Source: CAWAND01 sp963807065
GTDB taxonomy: Bacteria; Chloroflexota; Anaerolineae; Anaerolineales; E44-bin32
Direction: 5' to 3'
NCBI GenBank assembly: GCA_963807065.1
Contig: CAWDZQ010000003.1
Span: 620,001 to 684,000, forward strand
Length of the DNA stretch: 64,000 bases
This document shows positions 36,030-43,742 of this stretch, piece by piece. The position numbers and the translations under genes are program-made. The first letter of the stretch is position 1. Every line of letters starts with the position of its first letter. The notes under the pieces were generated by a model. That model was given only the letters and a program-made list of their open reading frames with translations. It had not been told where the DNA came from and made no database searches.

Positions 36030-37433
36030 ATGGCCGAGAATTCGGCCCCCGGCCAATCCAGGCGGTCCGCTTGGATCGCCGCCTTACTGTCTCTTATCCT
36101 GCCCGGTGCAGGACAGTTCTATGCGCGTCATCGCTATCGCGCTGTATCGATCTTCCTCAGTATGGCTATCATGGTCGTGGTCGTCATCTGGTACAAAGTG
36201 CCGGTGTTTTACTTGGCCCCGGGTGCCGCCTGGATCTGGAATGTGTGGGACGCCTTCAGCGCAGTTGGGGGCAGGCTACGCTCTCCGTTCCTGCCGATAG
36301 CAGCCCTACTGGTCATCGGCTATGGGATCGGGTGGCAGATTACAGAGATAAATCTTCCAGCCTTAGCCCAAAACATCGACCGGGCCAAATCCATCCTGCG
36401 CCCGATGCTGCAGCCGGATTTTCTTGCCCGCGAGGAGATTTCGCAAAGCGGCTGGGCGCCAGTCGAAGTTCCCTGCGGACCCAATCCTCCTGCATCCACA
36501 AACACGGTCAATGGCATAAGCGTAGAGGTTTCCCCCAATTGTGCCGCTCTCTCGGGAGGTCTGACGGTACACGCCAGCGGATTGTGGCCCAGTACCGATA
36601 CATTGATCCAATGGTCAACGCCGATTGGCGACCGACTGCCCCTGGGAAAAGGCTTCATCACGAATTTGAACGCAAACACGGATGCGGATGGCAAGCTTGA
36701 CATCCAGATCCAAGTCCCCCCGGATGCTCTTTCCGCCGCACCCGACCCCACGATTCCCCTCGAACACCGCGTGTACTTGACCCAGTCCCAGACACAGCCT
36801 GGCTACAAACTATCTAAGAACGGCGACTTTGTCGTCAAGGGCATTGTCGAGACGTTGTTCTTGGCCCTGATGGCCACCACATTCGGAACCCTTGGCGCAA
36901 TTCCGGTCAGTTTCTTGGCCGCCAGAAACTTGATGGGTGGGAACCCAATCACCCTGATCTTCTATACGCTGACGCGCACTGTCCTGAACATCGTGCGTTC
37001 AATCGAGCCGTTGATCATCGCCATCATATTTGTGGTCATTGTCGGATTGGGTCCATTTGCAGGGGTGATCGCCATGAGCTTGCACACGATCGCCGCGCTG
37101 GGCAAATTGTATTCGGAAGTGATTGAAGGGATCGACCCAGGCCCCCTGGAAGCCATTCGGGCTACGGGCGGGAATTGGCTGCAGATGGTCCGCTACGCAG
37201 TCGTCCCGCAGATTGTGCCGCCCTTCGCATCCTTCACTTTGTTCCGGTGGGATATCAACGTTCGCACCTCGACCATTATCGGGTTTGTCGGCGGCGGCGG
37301 TATAGGTTTCTACTTGTATCAATGGATCATCAAGGGTGACTATCGTGCGGTGAGTTCGTCCTTCATCGCCATCGCGGTGATCGTCATGGTCCTTGATTTC
37401 GTCAGTGCCAAAGTCAGGGCCAGGTTGATATAG
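36030..37433 (+). CDS. phnE: phosphonate ABC permease PhnE with N-terminal membrane and extracytoplasmic extension
   Basis: Permease of 467 residues, far longer than the usual 270-300. The C-terminal half is a normal PhnE (ETLFLALMATTFGTLGAIPVSFLAARN, EGIDPGPLEAIRATGG coupling loop, FRWDINVRTSTIIGFVGGGGIGF). The N-terminus adds several hydrophobic helices (AALLSLILPGAGQFYARHRYRA resembles a TM2-type membrane domain) and about 140 residues between TM helices, including VEVPCGPNPP and an Ig-like beta region, likely outside the membrane. The second permease shows the same arrangement in shorter form. Confidence 0.92.
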   Translation: MAENSAPGQSRRSAWIAALLSLILPGAGQFYARHRYRAVSIFLSMAIMVVVVIWYKVPVFYLAPGAAWIWNVWDAFSAVGGRLRSPFLPIAALLVIGYGIGWQITEINLPALAQNIDRAKSILRPMLQPDFLAREEISQSGWAPVEVPCGPNPPASTNTVNGISVEVSPNCAALSGGLTVHASGLWPSTDTLIQWSTPIGDRLPLGKGFITNLNANTDADGKLDIQIQVPPDALSAAPDPTIPLEHRVYLTQSQTQPGYKLSKNGDFVVKGIVETLFLALMATTFGTLGAIPVSFLAARNLMGGNPITLIFYTLTRTVLNIVRSIEPLIIAIIFVVIVGLGPFAGVIAMSLHTIAALGKLYSEVIEGIDPGPLEAIRATGGNWLQMVRYAVVPQIVPPFASFTLFRWDINVRTSTIIGFVGGGGIGFYLYQWIIKGDYRAVSSSFIAIAVIVMVLDFVSAKVRARLI

Positions 37434-37434
37434 C

Positions 37435-38580
37435 ATGCAACCCCGTGAGTTCAGCCTTCGCCGATCCTTCGTCACGGGCTTTTTGATCATCCTGGCCATC
37501 GCTGCGTATGTGGTCGGCTATCGAGTCACCGAGATCGATCCTGCCAAGCTGCTTGCCTCGCTACCTAAGAGCAAGAAGATCCTAAGTTCATTGATCCACC
37601 CCGACCTTTTCACAAGAGAGACCGTCGACACCACCATTGACATCGTGTTTCCGGTGCCCTGCGGATCAGCTCCGCCCGCGGAAGCATCCGGGAGCAATTC
37701 GTTTATCCTCGTAAGTCCCGCTTGCGCCAATCCGGGGGATATTGTGACCATCCAGGGTACCAACATGGCGCCCAACAATCCCGTCAAACTCCAGTGGCTC
37801 CTGCCCACTGGAAACACTCTGTTCTCGAAATTGGCGGCAACCGATCAGGACGGCAGTTTCACTGCCCAGGTCGAAGTACGTCCCGTGGCGACTACGACTG
37901 ATGGAACTCCCAGCCATCTGCAAGCTCTTACTTTCGTTCCCATTGGCAATCTGATCCCCAGCCAGTCCATGAAAGATGTCTTCAACAACATCATCGTGAC
38001 CATCTTCATGGCGTTGCTGGCCACGACGGCCGGGACAATCATCGCCGGACCCATAAGCTTCCTGGCGGCGCGGAACATCATGGGGCGCAATTGGCTGGGG
38101 ACAACTGTATACACGATCATCCGAGGGGCACTGAATATCACCCGTTCTTATGACTCGCTGGTGCTGGCGACGGTGTTTGCGCTGTGGGTCGGGTTTGGGG
38201 CCTTTGCCGGCGTCATGGCTTTGTCCGTGATCACGGTGGCTTCCCTGGGCAAACTCTTCTCCGAAGCGGTCGAAAGCATCGATCCTGGTCCCATCGAGGC
38301 GGTCGCTGCCACCGGAGCAACCGCCATAGAAGTGGTCCGTTTTGCCGTCGTCCCTCAGGTCATTCCGGACTTCATCTCGTACATCATCTACCACTGGGAC
38401 ATTAACGTACGCATAAGCACCATTCTGGGTTTCGTCGGCGGCGGGGGTATCGGTTTCTATCTCAGCCAGCGCATCAATGTGCTCGAATATCGCAAGGCTG
38501 GCACAGCCATCTGGGCCATCATTGTGGTCGTTTGGGCGATGGATTTCCTGAGCGCTGAGATCCGCAAGCGCTATACATGA
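37435..38580 (+). CDS. phnE: phosphonate ABC permease PhnE, second copy, with extracytoplasmic insert
   Basis: Second permease of 381 residues, starting one base after the first ends. One TM helix (FVTGFLIILAIAAYVVGYRVTEIDP) is followed by about 130 extracytoplasmic residues with VFPVPCGSAPP and a TIG/Ig-like stretch (SPACANPGDIVTIQGTNMAPNNPVKLQW), then a normal PhnE core with ESIDPGPIEAVAATG and WDINVRISTILGFVGGGGIGF. The two permeases share the cysteine-containing PVPCG / EVPCG motif at the start of their inserts and probably form a heterodimer with PhnC. Confidence 0.92.
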   Translation: MQPREFSLRRSFVTGFLIILAIAAYVVGYRVTEIDPAKLLASLPKSKKILSSLIHPDLFTRETVDTTIDIVFPVPCGSAPPAEASGSNSFILVSPACANPGDIVTIQGTNMAPNNPVKLQWLLPTGNTLFSKLAATDQDGSFTAQVEVRPVATTTDGTPSHLQALTFVPIGNLIPSQSMKDVFNNIIVTIFMALLATTAGTIIAGPISFLAARNIMGRNWLGTTVYTIIRGALNITRSYDSLVLATVFALWVGFGAFAGVMALSVITVASLGKLFSEAVESIDPGPIEAVAATGATAIEVVRFAVVPQVIPDFISYIIYHWDINVRISTILGFVGGGGIGFYLSQRINVLEYRKAGTAIWAIIVVVWAMDFLSAEIRKRYT

Positions 38581-38662
38581 GCCGCCGTCCCTGAGCCATG
38601 CTTTGACCCAGCAGATGTTCGATTTCCCTCACTTGCCGCGGCTCGCAGCATGCTTCGGCCGG

Positions 38663-38671
38663 TGATATAAT
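38663..38671 (+). promoter_or_regulatory. extended -10 promoter for the HNH gene
   Basis: TGATATAAT is a perfect extended -10; no clear -35 is seen. Start near 38678 gives a leader of about 13 bases. The 12 bases from the -10 onward (TATAATCTCGCC) recur exactly at 61513. Confidence 0.55.
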
Positions 38672-38690
38672 CTCGCCCAAGTTTTGACCT

Positions 38691-39203
38691 ATGTTCACTG
38701 TTGACTCGCCTGTCCTCGTTTTGAACGCCAATTTCGAGCCGCTCAACGTGTGCTCGACTAGGAGAGCTCTGGGCCTGCTCATTTCCGGCAAGGCCGAGAT
38801 GCTCCTCAATGGTCGCGGGACCATTCAAACGGTTCACAGGGCCTATCCCCGCCCCTCAATCATCCGCCTTGAGTACATGATCAAACGCCCCAGGCAGCGC
38901 GTTCGGCTGAGCAAGCGGGAGATCTTCCGCCGAGACCACTACACGTGCCAGTATTGTGGGATTCATGGTGGACACCTGACGCTGGACCACGTGGTCCCGC
39001 GCCATCTCGGTGGTGAGCATTCTTGGGCCAACCTCGTCACCGCCTGCGCCCAGTGCAATCTCAGGAAGGGCGGCCGTACGCTTCAGAAGGCACAGATGCA
39101 CCTAAGACAGGCGCCGCACGAGCCGCGCCCCACCGCCGTCTACATGTTTGGAACCCACCTCGCGGAAAACCAGTCTTGGGAACCTTACTTGGAAGGTTGG
39201 TAA
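38691..39203 (+). CDS. HNH endonuclease family protein
   Basis: A 170-residue HNH protein of the stand-alone McrA-like type common in bacterial chromosomes. The nuclease core is CQYCG-(8)-LTLDHVVPRHLGGEHSWANLVTACAQCNLRKGG, with the DH, N and zinc-binding CxxC pairs intact. The N-terminal part (VLVLNANFEPLNVCSTRRALGLLISGKAEML) matches the usual N-domain of this family. No restriction-modification, intron or phage genes adjoin. The 3' end overlaps the convergent NTP-transferase-like gene by 19 bases. Confidence 0.92.
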   Translation: MFTVDSPVLVLNANFEPLNVCSTRRALGLLISGKAEMLLNGRGTIQTVHRAYPRPSIIRLEYMIKRPRQRVRLSKREIFRRDHYTCQYCGIHGGHLTLDHVVPRHLGGEHSWANLVTACAQCNLRKGGRTLQKAQMHLRQAPHEPRPTAVYMFGTHLAENQSWEPYLEGW

Positions 39204-40315
39204 CCCGCAGCTCGCCCGCCCAGCTCGTCCAGCAATGCCATCATCGATCCGCCCACAACCCCCTGACCCCCCGTCACAATCGGGATAGGCGCCTCGCCGA
39301 TCACCCGAGTGAGCTCCGCCAGCCCTGTGTCTTCAATCTCGCCGAGCCATCCCAAGTCGGCTGACCACCTGTCCGAGTCCGAGGGCCAAGGACCCCTGTG
39401 CGCCATCCACACGCGAGTGTCCCACACCACTGCCTGGACCAACTCGGACAGTGTGGCGACAAACCGTTCCGCGCCCCACGTCTGCACCACCTCCGCCACC
39501 AATGACCGAACACTGCCATCGGCCAACCGTCCGCTGGCCACCATGCCCCGCTCTTCGACGAAGCTGCGCACCCAGACTGGCAATTCGCGCTCGAGGCGCT
39601 GCCACAGCTGCGACGAAGCGCGCCCGATCACGGCCAGGCCGTTGCCCGGCACGAGCAGCGCCTGCTCGAGGGTTTCGATCCGGCCCTGCAGCGCACCGTC
39701 AGCATCTTGGGCAAACGCCTTCAATCTAGCGCCGGCCATGGGGTGCCTTCCGATCATCAACACGTCGGCGGGGGTGTCGAGATCGGCACGAAAAGCTGAT
39801 TCCGGCGGCATGGCGCGGATCTCGTACCCCGCCTCCTGCGCCAGCACCCAGCCCAGCATGTTGTCCTTGGGCACACGCTCAGCGACTTGAGCCAGCGCAT
39901 GTGTGTCGTTGAGTACCAGCCAGTCAGAGGAGTGCAGATTGTTGACCAGCCCGCCTCGGGCTTCGAGCTCCCTGGCCTGCTCAAAAACCGCCGTCAGGGT
40001 TTCCTGGGTAAGCAGCGGTGCACTGGCCCCCCCAAAATAGGCCACTCTCTCCCATGCCAACTCAGCGCAAATCTGGTTGACGTGCCGGCCAAAATGAAAC
40101 ACGCCGGAGGAAGGCGGAGCCAACGATGCGCCGAGCTCCTCGAACACCTTGCGGTCGCTTGGATCCGCCGCATCGACCACGACATCGACTCCTTCGACCT
40201 GCTTCAGGCGGGCCCAGAGATCGGCGGCAGCGGCAGCTCGAGCGTCCGCCATCCAATGCGCGGCCCGATGTTCCCCGCGCGGGGCCAGCATGATGAGAAC
40301 GGGATAGGTAACCAT
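39185..40315 (-). CDS. NTP-transferase-like (GT-A fold) protein
   Basis: About 376 residues, function not established. The start LIMLAPRGEHRAAHWMADARAAAAADLW, then FHFGRHVNQI, YFGGASAPLLT, NNLHSSDWLVLN and ADLDTPADVLMIGRHP are arranged like MobA/CofC-type nucleotidyltransferases (D-[IVL]-DTP-x-D is a familiar late motif). The C-terminal 170 residues with GGQGVVGGSMMALLDELGGRAAG are unassigned. ATG 40315 is preferred; the frame extends to a TTG at 40342. It lies downstream of hpf on the same strand. Confidence 0.6.
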   Translation of the reverse strand: MVTYPVLIMLAPRGEHRAAHWMADARAAAAADLWARLKQVEGVDVVVDAADPSDRKVFEELGASLAPPSSGVFHFGRHVNQICAELAWERVAYFGGASAPLLTQETLTAVFEQARELEARGGLVNNLHSSDWLVLNDTHALAQVAERVPKDNMLGWVLAQEAGYEIRAMPPESAFRADLDTPADVLMIGRHPMAGARLKAFAQDADGALQGRIETLEQALLVPGNGLAVIGRASSQLWQRLERELPVWVRSFVEERGMVASGRLADGSVRSLVAEVVQTWGAERFVATLSELVQAVVWDTRVWMAHRGPWPSDSDRWSADLGWLGEIEDTGLAELTRVIGEAPIPIVTGGQGVVGGSMMALLDELGGRAAGYQPSK

Positions 40316-40359
40316 GGGTAGGTTTGGCCGAAATCCAAGCACGGATCGCGGGCGTGTGG

Positions 40360-40923
40360 CTAGCCGACTTCGGTCTCGATCAACCCAAAGGATTCGTCCC
40401 GACGCCGGTAAAGGACATTCACCTGGCCCGTGTTTGCATCCAGATACACGAAGAAGTTCTCATGACCGAGCAGGGCCATCTGCTCCAAGGCCTCGGCCTC
40501 ATCCATCGGCGCGAGAAGGAACCGCTTCCTGCGCAGGATTGGACTTACTTCTGAACTCGGATTCCTCTTCGAGAGTCCCCGGGGCGCGACAATATCGGCT
40601 ACGCTGCGGCCATCACCTCGCGGATCCCAATGCCGTCCTTTGAAGCGGTCGATCTGACGAACGATCTTCTCCAGAGCAGCGTCAACCGAAGCCTGCATGT
40701 CGTCGCTGCGCTCCTCAGCACGCAGAAGCACACCCTTGCCGCGGATCGTGAGCTGCGCCACCTGTCGGTCGGCGGCGCTGCGGGCCGATTTTGCGAAGGT
40801 CAGATCGACCGAAGCTTCCTCCAGCACATCTAAATAACGTTCAAGCTTGTCGATCTTCTTGGTGACGTAATCCTGCATCTGGTCCGTGAGCTCAAATTGG
40901 CGGGCGTTGATCTGGATTCTCAT
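40360..40923 (-). CDS. hpf: ribosome hibernation promoting factor, long form
   Basis: A 187-residue long HPF that dimerises 70S ribosomes in stationary phase. The N-terminal S30AE domain (MRIQINARQFELTDQMQDYVTKKIDKLERYL) is joined by a linker to the C-terminal dimerisation domain (EAEALEQMALLGHENFFVYLDANTGQVNVLYRRRDESFGLIE). ATG 40923 starts 4 bases after comF ends; longer in-frame starts would overlap comF. GGAGG lies 11 bases upstream. Confidence 0.94.
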   Translation of the reverse strand: MRIQINARQFELTDQMQDYVTKKIDKLERYLDVLEEASVDLTFAKSARSAADRQVAQLTIRGKGVLLRAEERSDDMQASVDAALEKIVRQIDRFKGRHWDPRGDGRSVADIVAPRGLSKRNPSSEVSPILRRKRFLLAPMDEAEALEQMALLGHENFFVYLDANTGQVNVLYRRRDESFGLIETEVG

Positions 40924-40927
40924 TGTG

Positions 40928-41686
40928 TTATTGGCCTCCATGTCTGGTCGCCCCTGGATCGAAGTTTCCGGCACGCGCCACCGTCAAGCTGTAGACGCGG
41001 GATGCACCTGCGTCGATCAGGCTGACGGCGCACGCTCCCAACGTGGCCCCAGTCGTGTACAGGTCATCAACGACGATGACCGCCTTGCCCTGAACCCAAG
41101 TCGTGCGCGCCTCAAAGGCCCCGGCGACATTTTGACGTCGTCCGGCCGGGCCCAGGCCCACCTGAGTTCCCGTTTCCCTGCGCCTGGCCAGAGCGCCATC
41201 ACACACGGGAAGCCCGATTCGCCCGCCGAGGGCCGCGCCCAACAAGGCGGCCTGATTGTAGCCGCGCTGTCGTTGGCGTTTCGGGCTGAGCGGGACGGCT
41301 GTGATGAGATCGGCCTGCCAGCCCGCCGTTGTGTAAAGTTCGGCAAGCCACCCCCCCATGACCTCGGCCAGCCTCCGGTCGGGGCGGTATTTAAGGTGAA
41401 GAATGGCAGCATCCAGTGGCGGCCGGTAGCGGGCAAAGGATCGGCAGAGGTACTTGGGTGGGCTATCAGCACAGGCTTGACAGACGCGGGCTCCCCGAGG
41501 GACAGGCTGACCGCACAGGGAACACGTCGCATCGCCCAGGGACTGGAGCCTGTTCGTGCAGGCGGTACACCAGACCGAACCGGGGGAGCCACATCCGACG
41601 CATTGCGGGGGAAAAACGAGATCAAGGGCGGCCTCAAGCCATTGGCGGGGCCGAAGCATGCGAGGTCGAACAAAAATCTGACCCAC
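40928..41686 (-). CDS. comF: ComF family phosphoribosyltransferase-like protein
   Basis: A 252-residue ComF homologue. The N-terminus has a zinc-binding double CxxC region (CVGCGSPGSVWCTAC, CSLCGQP), followed by a type I phosphoribosyltransferase fold with the PRPP motif VIVVDDLYTTGAT and the family signature RQRGYNQAALLG. ComF is needed for DNA uptake in competent bacteria. The GTG at 41686 has GGGAGG 7 bases upstream. It sits between tadC and hpf, 67 bases downstream of the pilus genes. Confidence 0.93.
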   Translation of the reverse strand: MGQIFVRPRMLRPRQWLEAALDLVFPPQCVGCGSPGSVWCTACTNRLQSLGDATCSLCGQPVPRGARVCQACADSPPKYLCRSFARYRPPLDAAILHLKYRPDRRLAEVMGGWLAELYTTAGWQADLITAVPLSPKRQRQRGYNQAALLGAALGGRIGLPVCDGALARRRETGTQVGLGPAGRRQNVAGAFEARTTWVQGKAVIVVDDLYTTGATLGACAVSLIDAGASRVYSLTVARAGNFDPGATRHGGQ

Positions 41687-41753
41687 CCACGGCCCTCCCC
41701 CCCATCCAGGGTCAAGGTGCGTGCCTTTGTCAATGGCGGACGAAGGTCAGCGA

Positions 41754-42707
41754 TCAGCCGCCTGCGCCCAGGATTCCACCCAGAGGCGACCGCAGCAAAA
41801 GCATCGCCGCCGGCCCCAGCAGAATAATCAGCAAAGACGGAAAGATCAGAATTCCGATCGGGAAAATCATCTTGATCGGCGCCCGGTGCGCTTCCTCTTC
41901 CGCCATTTGGCGGCGCCGGACCCGCATCTGGTCCGACTGAATGCGCAGAACCTTGGCCATGCTGACACCGAGTTGTTCCGACTGGATGACAGCCGCCACG
42001 AAGCTCGTCATCTCGGCCACCCCAAGACGCTCGGCCATGTCGCGCAGGGCTTCCCGGCGCAGCTTGCCGAGACGTATCTCCTGGATCACACGGCCGAATT
42101 CGAGCGCGAGGTCGTTTTCCCACTTCTCATGGACCTTGGACATGGCGGCGTCGAAGCCCAATCCCGCTTCGACGGCGATTGTCAGAAGGTCGAGCGCATC
42201 CGGCATAGCCCGGAACACGCCCTTCTGGCGTCCGTTGATCTTGCTTCGAAGCCACAGATCCGGGAAGAAGAAACCCACCAGCAAAAACAACACGGACAGC
42301 ATCAGGCCCTGCAGCCAGCTTCGGCCAGTGAAGAGGAACACCAGGAAGATCATCCCGCCGAGGACAGCCGCTGCGACGAACCGCATCGCAAGGAAGAACG
42401 CCGGGTCCAACTGCATGGGGTTGCCGGCCATATCAAGACGCTGCCGGGTGCTTTCCAACGTGGCCTGAGGCGTAAACTTTTGAGCAAGTTGGCCAATGCG
42501 GTTGAAGAAAGGAAGAACGACGCGCTCGTAAAAGCGTTGAGAAAGCTCGATCTCCTCCAGGCTGATGGGCTCGTCGCGAACGCTGAACTCAGCCAGACGC
42601 TCGGAAATCGGGTCTTGAGCCGCAGGGGCCCGGATCCCGGCGATGACCAACACGACGGCCACCAAAACGACGATGGCCAGCAGGCCTGCGATCAGAGGGA
42701 AGGACAT
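41754..42707 (-). CDS. tadC: Tad pilus assembly platform protein TadC
   Basis: Inner-membrane type II/IV secretion F-domain protein of 317 residues. An N-terminal TM helix is followed by paired TM segments (AMRFVAAAVLGGMIFLVFLF, LMLSVLFLLVGFFFPDLWL), the T2SSF cytoplasmic domain (MPDALDLLTIAVEAGLGFDAAM, EFGRVIQEIRLGKLRREAL) and C-terminal helices (MIFPIGILIFPSLLIILLGPA). It is the last gene of the Tad set. A palindromic operator-like site covers the short gap from tadB. Confidence 0.94.
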   Translation of the reverse strand: MSFPLIAGLLAIVVLVAVVLVIAGIRAPAAQDPISERLAEFSVRDEPISLEEIELSQRFYERVVLPFFNRIGQLAQKFTPQATLESTRQRLDMAGNPMQLDPAFFLAMRFVAAAVLGGMIFLVFLFTGRSWLQGLMLSVLFLLVGFFFPDLWLRSKINGRQKGVFRAMPDALDLLTIAVEAGLGFDAAMSKVHEKWENDLALEFGRVIQEIRLGKLRREALRDMAERLGVAEMTSFVAAVIQSEQLGVSMAKVLRIQSDQMRVRRRQMAEEEAHRAPIKMIFPIGILIFPSLLIILLGPAAMLLLRSPLGGILGAGG

Positions 42708-42723
42708 GGGTTGGCGTCTCCCT

Positions 42724-42741
42724 TTGTGAAATTCTTCACTA
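42724..42741. promoter_or_regulatory. palindromic operator candidate (Rex/CRP-like), site B
   Basis: TTGTGAA-ATTC-TTCACTA, one mismatch from the Rex consensus. It covers the tadB stop codon (42739-42741) and ends 16 bases before the tadC ATG. Confidence 0.5.
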
Positions 42742-43731
42742 AATGTCGATGTCCACGATCTTCTGCGTGATCAAGAACCCGCTCACGATCATGACCCCGG
42801 CCAACATCAGCAGCGGAATGCCGCACATCCGAGTTTCAGGGTTGAAGAACTGCATCAGGTAGGGGCGGTTGACCAGGAAGAGCAGGGCCATCAAGGTGAT
42901 CGGCAGAGCGGAAATCACCCAAGCCGTCGCACGACCCTGAGCGGTAAGGGCCGAGATTTCGCCCCGGATTCGAACGCGCTCTCGGATGGTGTAGGAAATC
43001 GTGTCCAGAATCTCGGCCAGGTTACCGCCAACTTCACGCTGAACGTTGATGGCGGTGACCACCATGTCGAGGTCATCACTCGTGATCCGCCGCAGGATGT
43101 GGTCCAGGGCTTCTTCCATCGGAATACCGAGCTGGATTTCCTGAACGACGCGGTGAAATTCAACTGAGATCGGCGCCGGCAGCTCGCGGCTGACGGCTTC
43201 CATCGCCTGCAGGGTTGAAAAGCCTGCCCTGAGGCCGTTGACCATCAGGTTCAACATGTCGCCCAACTGGTTGTCGAACTTCTTGAGGCGGTTGCCGATG
43301 GCTGACTTGACGTAAATGCTGGGGATGAATGCCCCGCCGATGCCGAGCGGCACGGCGATCAGGAGAGAGCGAGTGAGGATCAGAGATACGAGCGCCACCC
43401 CGAAGGCGCTGATGATCATCACGGCGATGTACTCGGCCGGCCGGAACTTGAGATCCGCCCGAGCGAGGTTGCGTGAAATGTTGTCGAAGACTTCGGTGCC
43501 CTCGCCCATCCTGTTGGCCAGGTCGGACAGCGGGCTGGTGCGGTCTTTCCTCTTGGATTCGGCTTCTTCCGCCGACAAACCCGTGACCATCCCGCCGGTC
43601 TCCGCGTATCGCCCCAGCCGCTCTTCGACCACCGATGGGCTGCCAAGCAGCGAAATCAGGGCGCCCGCAACCAACAGGAGCAACCCCAGGCCTCCGCCTA
43701 CGTACAATAGAAGAGTTGGGTCCATAACCAT
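42739..43731 (-). CDS. tadB: Tad pilus assembly platform protein TadB
   Basis: Membrane platform protein of 330 residues, partner of TadC. TM helix at residues 6-28, a pair of helices near residues 100-140 (YIAVMIISAFGVALVSLILTRSLLIAVPLGIGGAF), the T2SSF domain (QLGDMLNLMVNGLRAGFSTLQAMEAVSRELPAPISVEF, VQREVGGNLAEILDTI) and two C-terminal helices. The ATG at 43731 follows a GGGGGAA. It is 11 bases after the cpaF stop. Confidence 0.94.
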   Translation of the reverse strand: MVMDPTLLLYVGGGLGLLLLVAGALISLLGSPSVVEERLGRYAETGGMVTGLSAEEAESKRKDRTSPLSDLANRMGEGTEVFDNISRNLARADLKFRPAEYIAVMIISAFGVALVSLILTRSLLIAVPLGIGGAFIPSIYVKSAIGNRLKKFDNQLGDMLNLMVNGLRAGFSTLQAMEAVSRELPAPISVEFHRVVQEIQLGIPMEEALDHILRRITSDDLDMVVTAINVQREVGGNLAEILDTISYTIRERVRIRGEISALTAQGRATAWVISALPITLMALLFLVNRPYLMQFFNPETRMCGIPLLMLAGVMIVSGFLITQKIVDIDI

Positions 43732-43742
43732 TTCCCCCGAAT

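Noticed and set aside
41721..42770. Plus-strand frame of 349 codons
   Set aside because: Antisense to tadC, with Gln/His-rich shadow composition.
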